Source of the DNA: Daedaleopsis sinensis
Taxonomy: Eukaryota; Basidiomycota; Agaricomycetes; Polyporales; Polyporaceae
Length of the DNA: 64,000 bases
Direction of reading: 5' to 3'
Assembly: GCA_033807695.1 (NCBI GenBank)
Contig: CM066305.1
Span: 4,030,001 to 4,094,000 of the forward strand
The position numbers were made by a program, and so were the translations under genes. Within the stretch, counting starts at the first letter, position 1; every line of letters begins with the position of its first letter. Below the pieces are notes generated by a model, which did not search any database, was not told the origin of the DNA, and was given only the letters and a program-made list of their open reading frames with translations. This document shows, one piece after another, positions 36,656 through 52,158 of this stretch.

Positions 36656-38718
36656 TGCGGAATCGCATGTGCAGGCGCCCACTGCGGGGATCTCGGGGAC
36701 TGTACGGACCGTGCGGAGGGTACAAACGTACCGTGGACAATGCTTGAGAAAGGAGGTCATGTGTACTGTGTACCCCACCGTGGATACTATGGGGGGGGAT
36801 GCAGCTGGTGGACACGCGACGTACTGGTGGTGCCCAACGCGGCAGACTTGGATTGGATTGCCAGTGCTCGAGTACAGTAGGCTACACAGCAGTGCACAGT
36901 ACATTGAACGCGTCACTGTCTACCCTCAGCGCAGGACTCGTCTTCACCCACCCGCTCACCGCGCGCGTTGAAGACCGTCTAAGAACGGGCGCCTATCCAG
37001 CTACCTCTCTTCGCTCTCGACCACCACCACGCTCGCAACTGCTGCCTCCCGGCCCACTCTGCCTCGCGGTGTCTGACACGACTACAGCAGAGACTTGCCT
37101 CTGGTGCGCTGAACTAGACAACACTTGAGTGCCTAGTCTCGGACTGCAGCCTTCCTGCTATCTCTCGCGTTCCGCACTCGAACTTGCCATGCCCGTCTCG
37201 AAGCTCGATAGGCATATGTACCGTCGACTGCATGCTCTTGGGACATGGGCCACGACTGCGAGGGATCGAAGTGGAAGGGGACTCACCAGGTCAGTACCGT
37301 ACTTCTGCCAGTGCTCTCCGTGCCCGAACATCCAAGCTCCCTCCACGCCCTCCGACCCTCTTAACGATGCTCTTGTGCTCGAAGTATCTGCGTTTGGACA
37401 TCTACGACCTCGCTGGATCAGCCCTCCTGCAAACTACGGTCAGTGACGTGTCCGTCTCCCAGCAGTGTACCGTAAAGGTACGTGATCCGACCCCGTAGCA
37501 GGCTACTTCGCGTGGGGGCGCAGATTGGATTCGGAGCTCGAACTGTGCACCGTTACACGCTCCGCCTCACCGTCTCATGCAGCAAGATCAACGGCCGGAA
37601 GGCCGCCCATGCACATGGGACACCCGGACGATGACCGGTCCATGTCCGAGTCAGACGACATCATGACGAGCGCGCCGTCGTGAAAAGGTATGCAACTCGC
37701 TCTCGGTGTAGCTCGAGCTGCGAGCCTCCCGAATGTATGGAGACTCGCAGCTGGAACTGTGTACCATGAGATGCATCACTCACACGACAGGGCCATGGAC
37801 CGCGGCCGTCCATGCCGTACCGTCGCGACACGGTCCACGTCAGAGAGAACAGTGACATGCCCGCCGTCCCGCAGTGCTGCACACTGGACCGACAGGTACT
37901 CATATCAGGTAGGCTCGAGATGGGAACTCATGGTGACCCAGAGCCCAAAGCGTGTACCGTGAGGGGTCGTCTCACGCGACAGAGCACAGGACCGACACGC
38001 GATACGGGTAGGTCGCTCGACGTCGGGACGTCTGGACCGCGACACACTCCACGTCAGGCAAGACGGTCACGTCCCCGCCCCGGACGTCACGTCGCCTTGC
38101 GTACCGCCGCATCCGCAGATGCACGCCGCCTCATCCAACCTTGACACGATGTGCAAGACCGACACCACCACCGGCACTGCCGTTTGTGTCGACTCGGAGA
38201 CGAGAAGGGTCGACACTCACCACACAAACTGTGCGTGCTGGGGCACAGTGTCGACAAGAGCCAGCGAGGATGAACAGTGGGTGTAGATGACCAAACACGC
38301 AAGGGGGAGAAGGGGAGGAAGGGAGAAGGGGAGAGTCCAAAGCGGAAACGTCCGCTGCAAACATATGTAGTTATTTCTTACGTTCACCAATCAAAACTCA
38401 TTTCGTCATACCGTCTTAACCCCAATATGTGGCGCATCGCCGATGCAAGATCTGCTCCATTATGCCATATGGAGGTTGGCAAGGAGATGTGTCCCTCGTG
38501 TTCCCTCCACACTGTGCCTTCCGACCCCAGCGGACTGGGTCATTATCACACAATCTGGACGCGGAAGAGATGACAGCAAGTGCACATCGCACTGCCCTCA
38601 GGTACCGTGCATTCACAGAGCTCAGTCACCCAGAGTTCCCTCCTCACGGAAACATTACTGACGCAATTGCGACCCATCGGGACATTGATCCATGGTACGG
38701 TGAACAACCCTAGTTAGT
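36656..38718. other. GC-rich inter-duplication DNA with degenerate repeats
   Basis: No gene recognised. Units of about 190 bp recur imperfectly: the block beginning GTGTACCATGAGATGC (about 37760) matches that beginning GTGTACCGTGAGGGG (about 37953), each followed by CACACGACAG or CACGCGACAG and a CCACGTCAG end. Another related block lies near 37480. Confidence 0.45.
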
Positions 38719-39447
38719 CTACTCAGAAATGCTCGACTCCGAGTCGGACATCATGGCCCGGTACATACGACGACCCCGCTTCACACAACGTGCCATCCGC
38801 CACGACTCCTCGTCCGTGAACTCGGCGATAGACTCTGCCTCACGTCGGCACTCCTCGTCGACCTCCGCCTCCACCGCATCCGTGATAACCGCTGCAGACT
38901 TGGGCAGCTGCGGGAAATTCATCGGGTCACTGACCGGACGAAGTCGACGTTCGCCGCGGTCGGACCTCGCAGCCCTCTCCGGGATCCCTCTGTGGCGAGC
39001 ACTCGGCGCAGCCAATAGCGGGTTCTTGACCGCCGCTCGCCGGTCCTCGTCAGGCACGGCCACAAAGCCCATCTGGCCCGTCTCCCAGAGCCTGAGGAGG
39101 AGGCCGATCCGGTGACGTCCGGTGAGCTTCGGGTCGCTGAGGTCGGCGAACGTGAAAGAGGGTGGCCAGCCGATGAGCTCGAGCCCAAGCTCGATGTAGA
39201 TCTTGGCAATGTACGTACGGAGCGACCAGCACATCCGCACGACACGGCCGCCCGAGCGCATGGCTGCACAAGCGCAGGGTGTCAGCCATGCAGGAGCTTG
39301 AAGGGAGGAAGGCCGACACGTACCGAGGTGCGCGTTGATGAGCTTGCGGAACGTACTCCGCATCTCAAGCTCGCGGCGCGCAAAGCCCGTGCCTCGTGCG
39401 GTCTTGCCCAGAGCGTACCGTCGACCTCGGCGATTCCGGCCTGCCAT
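38719..39447 (-). CDS. Hypothetical protein, charged, two exons
   Basis: Exons 39447-39324 and 39263-38719 join in frame to 222 residues. The N-terminus is basic (MAGRNRRGRRYALGKTARG) and the C-terminus acidic (MSDSESSISE). The middle reads TYIAKIYIELGLELIGWPPSFTF then LLLRLWETGQMGFVAVPDED. This resembles a short globular segment (IELxGW followed by an L-rich helix and a GxxxFV element) seen in many Agaricomycete proteins of unknown function, from memory of the pattern only. No catalytic motif, signal peptide or membrane segment. It is the only plausible gene in the 7 kb between the two GMC copies. The start could lie in an upstream exon that was not recognised. Confidence 0.6.
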   Translation of the reverse strand: MAGRNRRGRRYALGKTARGTGFARRELEMRSTFRKLINAHLGTCRPSSLQAPAWLTPCACAAMRSGGRVVRMCWSLRTYIAKIYIELGLELIGWPPSFTFADLSDPKLTGRHRIGLLLRLWETGQMGFVAVPDEDRRAAVKNPLLAAPSARHRGIPERAARSDRGERRLRPVSDPMNFPQLPKSAAVITDAVEAEVDEECRREAESIAEFTDEESWRMARCVKRGRRMYRAMMSDSESSISE

Positions 39448-42400
39448 GGATGTCGAACGAGCTATCGAGACGAAGATCAGTGGAGAGGTGGTGGAGCATG
39501 CGTGCAGAACATACAGAAGGATTGCGGGGGAGTTTGAGAGCGTGACAGACAGGTTTGGGGATGGACTGTAAGTATAGTACTACAGTGCTGACCACATCTG
39601 TCGCTTGTAAGTGCCCTCTGTCAAGATGCGCGTCCAGGGCTAACACTACGGTACGTACCTGCAGCGGAGACTCGGCTCATCGTCCGGGAAATCTGTACGT
39701 ACCGTTCCCACTCGCTCGGGGCGATCTCATCTACCTCCAGAATGTTGTGGGTATCACTCCGAGGGTCGGAGATCTTCATCGTTGCAGCCACACGGCGGAG
39801 TGATCGACACTGTTGAATTGTCCACATACTTACTCGTTCTACTTGGATTCCACTTCTCTTTGCTCGCAGCTCACTTGCTCCTTGCTACGAGGGTTGAACA
39901 TCGCACTGAACTCCCTGCATTGACTTCTAGGACGGTACCTGATCATCACGGTGTGGTCAACGGGCCCGGGAGGTTCACGAGCGGAGGAGACACGATATTG
40001 AGGTGAAACTAAGTTGTGATGCGCGACAGACGGGAAATATCGGTACGTACCGTATTCGCACCTGTCGAAAACCTCCTCCGTGTCACGGACGTCGGAGTAT
40101 GCGGCGGCCGAGATGGCCGTGTGCCATGGCGCGCGTCGACTTCAACCGTTTCCGAAGAGGATAAGCCTGTCTTTTCGCATGCAGAACCCTGCATTTGTCG
40201 TCATGCACTCCACATGCGCACACTCGGACGATTCGGATGCAGTTGCACTGATCATGAATAGCCTGGCCACCCGGAGAGGCCGTGTCCCTGCTCGAGGACC
40301 TTGCAGTTCCTGGCAAAGCAGATGTATTCATGCATCCAACGAGCGCAGTATGTACTACACACCTTGTCCTATGGACATCCTTCCTATACGAACACTACGT
40401 GACTGTCTAAGATGTCTCTACGAGCAATGCATGCGGACAAGACTATGCATATTGGATATTCTCGCACCCGCTCCAAATATTGTCACGCAGGTACGCGCTG
40501 TTTAGCCGAACGTGCATCCATCGGACTGGAGCAATCTACTCCAATATGTTAGGGCTCCGCAACCGCCTGTGTACACGAAGTCGCAACCTCCCGTCCTGAC
40601 TACAAATTACAAATTCATGCATACGCACCATGCATTCTCCGAGTCGTTCGAGCTGCGCGCAAGCGCAGTCCGAGTCCTGCCAGTGAACACTTCTCGAATA
40701 TGTGCATCGTTACGCACCTGCCAGTGCACATCTGCACGCGTACTCAGACTCTGCAGGAGCACACCACACGCCCGCCCACCGTCAGCTTCAAGTGCTGAGT
40801 GCAGGGCTGACAACGGAGACGGCTGTACATACCGAAGCGGTCGCGCAGCTCCCGGACACGGTACCAATTGCATCTCTCCCGGCCGAGAGGAGGCGAGCGG
40901 GCGGACGGTGGCGTTTCAGGTCCCACTAGCCACACCCGAACCATGCCCATCCGCTCGCAAATCACTCTACGACATCGGTACACGCGTACGACGGCCGCCG
41001 CGAGGATTCCGGACACGTCAGTCGACCATCGCAAGCGTCCGCTTTGAATTTCTCCGTGGCTGGTGTACTCACATGTATGCCCACAGGGCCGTTCAAGTTC
41101 AATAGACGAGTCCGGCACAGAGGGTTCGACCGGACTTCGCCGGCGCTGTGGGCCACTCGACAGCGCGCTGAACGAGAGCTGGAGCACGATTCCACACGGT
41201 CTGCGCCGAAACACCCCAAGTGCGCGAGTGCCGCCGACAGACCTGCCGGTACCGTTAGCCACACCCGAGATGGACGTGCGTCTGCCACGGCCATCGTGAC
41301 TCGTGAGGAGACGAGGGAGCGGTTACCGGTACGGACCCGCGGCTCCCATGGTTCCTGATCAGAAGTTTTCAGGTTCGCGACCTAAACGACGGGATAGCAG
41401 GCGCAGGCTGTATCTGTGTACTGTACTCACATGGGCTACGCATACCGTATACGGTACTTGACCGATTGAGCCTCAGCCTGCACCGGCGGACGAATTGGAG
41501 CACGACACGGGATGAGCGCACAGGCTGAGGCGAGCACTCAGCACACAATGCAGCGATGACGCACCCGATGGCCCCCGTTACCCGTAGTCGGAACGCATGC
41601 GGGACTCACCACATCGCGCACGGCAACGGGCCCGGCCGCGTCCCTGGGCCTTAGCCACGTCCGAGGTGTCCGGGGCGACGCTTGGCCCGTTGACGACAGG
41701 CACGTGCGGAGTCTGTGGGTGTGAGGAGGTGCGAGCGAGTACTTGAAGACCCTGGCGGACGCATAGCCCGGGTCCCATCGCGCCTGCCGCCTGCGTCCCC
41801 CCTCAGCATGCACGACGTCGACTGTTCCCCCCTCGTTCTCCCCTGGCCGGGTGTGTTCAAGTTGACTACACGTCGTCGGGCGCGGCAGCGCGCACCGTCG
41901 GGATGCGGAGCGTCTCCCTGACCTGCTCACCGTCGTTCCACGTCAGCAATTAGCAGACGTGCGCGAGGAGGAGACCGACGGTACGCACGTTGTGCGCTCT
42001 GCTCCGAGCCGCACCGCGCTCACCCGCTCTGTCCACTACGTGCGCAGGACCCACGGCCTTCGCGTGTGCGGCGGCCTAACGGTACGTCGTCGACACGCTC
42101 CCTACGCTCCGAGTCGTGACTCACCGGTGTCTGGCAGCAGTCGCGTCCGCAGCCTCGACTTCCTGCGCTCTCCACGCTCGCGCACAAGAGCGAAGCGAAG
42201 GCACTCCGTTCACGTCGGTTGTCCTCCGGTGGGGTCACCCGCATGATGTGCGTCGTCGGGCGGGGACTGACTCCGAGGTTTCTGCAGCCTGAGGCCGTGC
42301 GTCTCCGGACGTGGAGACGCGGGAGCGCAGGTGTGTTCGGGGCCCCTCGGAGCCTGCGACGTCTGCTCACCATCGTTTTGCATTAGGAGACGTCCCGGCG

Positions 42401-43624
42401 CAGATACATGGTGCGCACCTGAGGCTGTCTGGTGCGCGCACCTCGCTCACCGCCTGCCCACCACATGCGCAGGACGCAGGCGGCTGACTGATCTCTGACG
42501 GTACACGCGCCCGTCTCGCCTTCCTGCGCTCTCCACGCTGGGAGCAGGTCAGAGGTGCGCACCTCACGCCTCCTGGCCGACTCGCCTCACTGACTTGTGC
42601 ATGCGCAGGGTGTGTGAGCACGCTAGATGCAGCTCAGTGCGGACGGTACGTTGTAACGTGTGCCCGAGTCGTTCTTTGTGCATTGACGAATCTCGCTTGC
42701 AGAGATGGCGTCCGCACTGCGTCTAGAGGAGAGAGAAGGGGATGACGGTACGTACGTACCGTGTCGTTTCGGACGCGGCCGGCGCGCTGACCCATGTGGA
42801 TCTGCAGATGCACTGTACGCGACCTCGTCTTACGAGACATATGGCTTGCAGAGGGCGCGTGCCTAGACTGCACACGCGTCAGTGTCGCGTCCAGAGTTCG
42901 AGGGAAGGCGTGAACGGCATGGTACGTACCTTGCCGCCCCGGTTGCCCCATTCATGACCGCTGACTCGGACATTTGCGGGCGTGTGCTGACGGTAGATAT
43001 GTATGTACGTGCACGGTACGTAGCTCACCGTGTGTGGAGGATAGCGTAGTCCGGTACTTTCGGGGTGCCCGTCTCCGGGCCGAGAGCGTTGAGGGCGGAG
43101 ACGGACGAGGGCGGACTGATAGGACCTGCGTGAGCGACACATGAGCGTCGCCCGACGGCGGACGGGTAGAGCCTGCGCACCGTCTTAGTGGTATGTGGGC
43201 GTACCGGAGTCGGAGACGATGGAACACAGGCGCGAGTGCGGCTGAGTAGCGTGTAGGGATGCGCCGCCCCGGCCCGCGGACAGCCGTGTTCTGCGCGACT
43301 CAGTGGACGACGGCGACGGCGCAGGGAGGAGGAGGAGACGAGAGGTGGTGCTGGTAGCGCAGCGGGCTTCGCGTCGGGTGGGAGAGACGGGACAGATGAG
43401 CAGAGGGGACGGGTGTACGTAGAGAGCAGCAATGAATGCGCTGGCACAGGGCATCGCGCATTTCTGAGGGAGGCCAGAGACCGAGAGCACAGCGAGAAAG
43501 CGGTGGTAGGAGGAGACGTTGGCGTGTGACATCACCCTATGACATCACGCTGACGCACGAGGCGCCGGTGCTGGACGTTGAACACCACTCGCCCTCGCCG
43601 CCGCCCTCAGCCTGCAGCTACCAA
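39448..43624. other. GC-rich repeat-like DNA with GTACGTAC palindromes
   Basis: No gene recognised over about 4.2 kb. GGTACGTACC or close variants occur at about 39650, 39695, 40042, 42747, 42921 and 43015, with further ACGGTACG words at about 41980, 42078 and 42645. A degenerate duplication links 42017-42178 with 42443-42539: both have a CGCTCACC start, a TGCGCAGGAC element and TTCCTGCGCTCTCCACGCT. Confidence 0.5.
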
Positions 43625-43746
43625 TCTCGCGTCTGGCCGAGTTCGCGTTCGAGTCCAACGACGCCCGGCATGAGCGCACAGTACCCGGCACGGCGCGTGG
43701 CAGGCCTCCCCACTCCGTCACATACAATACGCCCATCCGAGCGTAG

Positions 43747-47237
<3,491 letters not shown>

Positions 47238-47535
47238 TGTGCGCGCGTGTGACAACCGGCGGACATCTGCTTTGATGCTCCTAGTCACTCGACTCGCTGC
47301 ACTGGTATGGACTTGGACTGCATCTTGATCTCGTACATTCTGCACAGTACTCTATGGACTCCTCTCGTGCTCTCGTATCTCATAGTCATGTAGCACGCTC
47401 CCCCTCCGCACCGGCTAAGGCCGTGCGTTCGCTCGTTTCACTACCACGCTCGTTTTTGTATCGCTGGCTTTGTCGCGACTCGCGCTCCGGACTACTACTT
47501 AGCTGTAGCACTCGTATATACATGCACTCACGTAC

Positions 47536-47936
47536 TATTGTCGTTTATCCCTCCCCGAATTAATTTCGTATAAAGGGGCCTGGAGGGGCTTGTGGCGGAT
47601 TATCATTCATGATGAAACTCTACACTGTGGTAGACAACGGTCCGATTAATTCTTCGTTGAGCATGGCATCCAGTGTATGATCCCCGGGCCACACGGTGAA
47701 TTTTGAGATGCATATTCAGAACCACAGCGCCGTGGATTTCGCAGTGAAACCTCGGGTGTCGATGACGCGGGCGACGAGGACATGCGCTATTCGCGTCGGG
47801 TCACATCGCGGTGGTGACATTGTAGCCGGGCCCGGGCCCACCACTGGCAAGTGTGACAACGCCGTTCAACATCCAATCATCAAGGACACAAGGAAACTGT
47901 CAAACTATCAACACCAAACCCTAATACTTCCACTCC
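47536..47936. other. Intergenic region, no gene recognised
   Basis: About 400 bp between the second duplication copy and the 3' end of the GH3 gene; includes AT-rich stretches near 47550-47640. Confidence 0.35.
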
Positions 47937-50900
47937 TCACCGTACTGTCAACGTCGCATTCAAGAACGTTTGATCGCTCGTCCCCACTTTGATCGCGAAC
48001 TGGCCGGGCTCGACGACGAACTTGTTGCTCAACGACCACACAGCGAGCTGGGAGGAATTGATGTGAATCTTGACTTCCTTGGACTCCCCGGACCTGCGAC
48101 ACGATGAAGGAGGAGGGGTAGCGAGATCAGTAACACGGAGACTCGCGCGAAAATGAGTTAGGGCAACTCACGCGAGTTCTACTTTCTGGAATCCGACAAG
48201 CTCCTGGTTCGGAGTGACGACGGAGCTAATGAGATCTGTCATGTAGACCTGAGAGCACCGTGATGAGAAAGATGCTTCTGGTTATCTTGTGTTACTTTGG
48301 AAATCGCGTACCTGAACGACTTCCTTTCCATCTCTATCACCCGTGTTGTGAACAGTCACGGAGACGTCGAAGTCCTCGCTCGTTCCGATCGTCGACTTAG
48401 AAAGTGTGAGGTCCGTGCTGTGTCCTGTAATCAGTACCCAGCGCCCCATAGACACAGACTGAACGTACTAGTTGAACGTCGTGTAGCTCAATCCGTGGCC
48501 GAAGCTCCACAGTGGAATTGGACTGTCCAAGACATACTGTGAAATGCGATATGCAAGTGAGTCTTCCAAGGATGTACGGGTCACCCAACCTGGAGACTCG
48601 TACCTGGTGACCGAACTTCAGACTACCATCATCGAGAACCTCACCGGCGTCGACAAACCGCGCACCCTTGAGATAGTTGTAGAACACAGGAGTCGTGCCA
48701 ACGCTCCTTGGGAACGATACTGGGAGCTTCCCTGCCAAAGACGTCAGACCACGATGATCTCAAGGTAGTGGAAATCATATGCCAGACACACCTGATGGAT
48801 TAGCATCCCCGAAGACCACTTCAGCCAGCGCGAGCCCGCCGAGCTCTCCAGGATAGAATTGTTGGATGACAGCATCCGCATCTAGTAAAGAACGCAAGAC
48901 AACCGATGTCAGCACATGTATCCATTTGGAGAGAATTTGACCACTCACGCGCTTGTATCCACGGCTCCGCTACCGGCTTCCCGCTCACGAGCACGACAAT
49001 CACTGGCTTCCCAGCTGCGGCGTCCTTCACGGCCTGCACGAGCTGCAACTGTGCTCCGACGAGCCCTAAGTCAGACAAGTCGACGTGCTCCCCAGTAGTC
49101 GCGTTCGTGCCCGGGGTCCAGAGCAGCGTCTGGTCGAGCGTCCAGGTGCCGACCATGACGATCGCAGCGTCGGCCGCCTTGGCAGCAGCGATCGCGTCGG
49201 GGATACCCGAGGGGTCGTTCGACCACAACTCACAGCCCGGAGCGTGAGTGATGGAGATCGAGGTGTTGGCGAGGTGCTGGGTGAACCCTGCGAGTGGAGA
49301 GATGCCGTTCTTCGTGGCGTTAAAGAAGACGTAGTCGCCAAACTGGTATGATGACAAGTAAGAACGTCAAGTCAGCAAAGGGCGATATGCGACGGGGAGA
49401 GAGGGGGGACTCACAGAGACGCGGTCGACCTGGGGCCCGATGAGTGCAAGCGAGCCGATAGACTTGCTCAACGGGAGGACGTTGTTCCTGTTCTCCAGCA
49501 GCACGATCGACTCTTGTTCCATCTGATGAAGCAGTTCGCGCGTCTCAGGAGTCCGAAGAGTCTTTAGGTAATCCTCGTACGGGTAAGGATCTGGTGAGCA
49601 TAGTAGTAGATATCAGCTATGGGCCGCTCTAGTAGCAGTGTGAAGAATGCGTTTCGTACTCTCGAATAGACCTAGGGCAAACTTTGTACGAAGTATCATT
49701 TTAACAGTTTCGTCCACGAATTTGATGTCTACTGTCCCCGTCTTCACTTGATCTAGCACGAACGATTCAGAAACTAGGCATCAAACATTTGTTAATCACC
49801 ACACGACGTACCTGGGAGCGTCAGGAAGGTGTAAGTGCCGCCGCCCATCTCCCCGCTCAGTCCGTTCTCGAGCGTGACCTTGGCTGCACATTCACGGCTG
49901 TCGCAAGTGCCATGCTGATTGATGAGCAGATCGACGGATCCCGCATCGGTAGTTACCCAATACTTGTAGCCCCATTCCTCTCGGAGCTAATAGGCTTCAA
50001 CTTGAGTACGACGTCTGCCACAGCAGAGGGATGACATACAATTTCCGTAAGTAGATCTGCCACTCATCTCGTCAGAATGTCATGGAGAATGAAGTATGTA
50101 GACACGGTACGCACGGGTGTTGGCGATAGCTGGGATTCCGTCGTAGCTTGAGTATGCCGTCATGATTGACAAGCTTTCCACACATGCGCGGTTGAAAGGC
50201 TTGAGGTAGGTCGACCGCAGCTCGCGCTCGCCACCACTGACCTGCGCGGTGTTCCTGCACACGAACCATTTAGCGCAATCGCTCGCTGTACGCACGCACT
50301 TAATTGTGAGATTCCACCTACAATCCGCCTTGAGGGCTGCCAAACGCTGCAAAGTGCTTGCACGTCGCCGCCACGCGAGCGATGGCGGACGAGCTGGCGT
50401 TCCGTCGCTGCCCAGACTGGAGGCCAGTTACGTATGCGTGGCCCATCTCCCCAGTCCTGTCCAGAAAGACGATGAGTATACTAGGTTTGGAAAGCCGAGG
50501 GAGAAGACGTACAGGAATGGATCCTCGCCGAAGTTCTCCTCGACGCGGCCCCATCGAAGCTCGCGCGATAGGTCGAGGACAGGCGCGAAGACGTGCGAGA
50601 TGCCGAGGCCCTCCGCTTCGTCTGCAATTGTCGCCGCCGCTTGCTGTAGCAAGTCAGTGTTGAACGACGCGGCGAGTCCGATAGGTGACGGCCAGATCGT
50701 CCCGTTGTTCGTGAACCCGTGGAGACCTGTATATCATGCGATTTCAGAACAAGAACTCAGAAAGCCTGAGGTCGGAGGCGGCATGCACATACCTTCAGAT
50801 TGGATGAGCGCGGGAATACCGAGGGTCGTGTTCTCCATCAGGTATTTCTGTCCGATCGTGACCCCGTACACGAACTTGTCCCACGGCGTGAGGTATCCAC

Positions 50901-51357
50901 CCCATATCGCGCCTGCTTTGAGACGCATCATTTCTTCCTGTCACATTTGGTCAGACGATTCGAGCAGCAGCAATAGCATGACCGAGACGCGTACTAGGCC
51001 GGTCTGGTTGAACGTGAGGGTGTCGTCCAGGGGGTCGTTGAAGTTCATCCAGCCGTTCATGTCTCCCTGGATACTACGAGGATGGATTCGTGAGCACTCG
51101 ACGGTCGCAGAGAAACGAGTGAATGAACGTAGTTTCACATACAGCTGCGCGACTTTTTCCTCGAGAGTCATCCTGGGCAGGAGATCATTTATCCTATCCT
51201 CGATCGACGCGTTCGGGTCCTTGTAGAGAGGCAGAGAGCCGTCGTTGTTTGTCGCGCGCGCGTGTAACGGGAAGTGGAGATCCCCGCGGACGCCATAATG
51301 ATTGCTGGACGCGTACGCGGCCAGGGACAACAGAGGAACAAGAGCCAACATGCGCAT
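47937..51357 (-). CDS. Secreted GH3 beta-glycosidase
   Basis: Seventeen exons give 799 residues in frame: 51357-51143, 51073-50995, 50937-50793, 50726-50513, 50456-50322, 50254-50115, 50056-50040, 49986-49812, 49752-49660, 49590-49415, 49343-48949, 48881-48792, 48731-48604, 48536-48479, 48417-48312, 48248-48172, 48093-47937. The signal peptide is MRMLALVPLLSLAAYASS. GH3 hallmarks are WGRVEENFGEDPF, the KHF triad, and nucleophile Asp in YWVTTDAGSVD (about residue 329). The second alpha/beta domain includes GELGGLALAEVVFGD and KLPVSFPRSVG, then LWSFGHGLSYTTF. A fibronectin-III-like C-terminal domain follows (VHNTGDRDGKEVVQVYM). The enzyme releases terminal glucose or xylose from cell-wall oligosaccharides. 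Exon 7 is only 17 nt. A TATAAGA box lies at 51461-51467. Glucosidase and xylosidase cannot be separated by eye. Confidence 0.93.
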
Positions 51358-51460
51358 GGTTTTGAGCTGGCAGTACGCGACGCCGCTGTGAGGGTACGCT
51401 GAGATTTGCAGTAGGGGTATCTGAGCACTCTACTGAACCATTCATCAGTGCCCGGACTGC

Positions 51461-51467
51461 TCTTATA
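51461..51467 (-). promoter_or_regulatory. TATA box of the GH3 gene
   Basis: TATAAGA on the minus strand, about 104 nt upstream of the ATG at 51357. Confidence 0.45.
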
Positions 51468-52158
51468 GTCCGTCGCAAAGAAGACGGTTACGTACAGCTG
51501 GAGAGTAATCGCCGGGGTCAGTTGACGAGCCCCGGAGAATACGACTGATCACCATGTCGTCCGGACCGCCAGCGCGCTCGACGCATCGTGTAGCCCATAG
51601 GTTGAAGAATTTGCTGCAAGTTGGCTGTCGAAACAGTTCTTCCAAGGTTCCTCCGAGGCCCAGATGTGCCCTGAGACTACCGCATTCTGATTGTGAGCAC
51701 ACTTGAGTAATTAGGTTGATGAATAGGCTCGGATCAAAGGTTCTAGAGGTTAGATGGTGGTGGGAAGAGAGATACCTAGCAGCTGATCATATCTGCAATG
51801 CGCGGGAAACTCACGGCCGGCAATAAAGGGAGCCCGAAGTCTAGGAAAACCAGGACAACGTTGAAGTCTACCATAGGTTCGAATTGAAACCTCTGCTTGC
51901 AGAGATTAAGGGTCTTGGTATGAGACACTAGATAGAGCATAGGTATGTGCACTTAGCATAAAGTCATCCTAGCGGGTGTTGCATCTAGCGCGTGGCGCGA
52001 AATACCCGTAGTTGCGACCCCATGTATGTAGCAAGACTCTACAGGGTAATGGGATCAGGACTTGGACACCGCAAACAGCACAAACGGAGAGAAGACGTAC
52101 TCTGCACTTCCTCCCATCGGCACATCGACACCGTCGGCGGTCGAGCTTGGGGGAGTGC
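51468..52158. other. Intergenic region, no gene recognised
   Basis: About 690 bp upstream of the GH3 gene and downstream of the F-box gene; short frames only. Confidence 0.35.
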
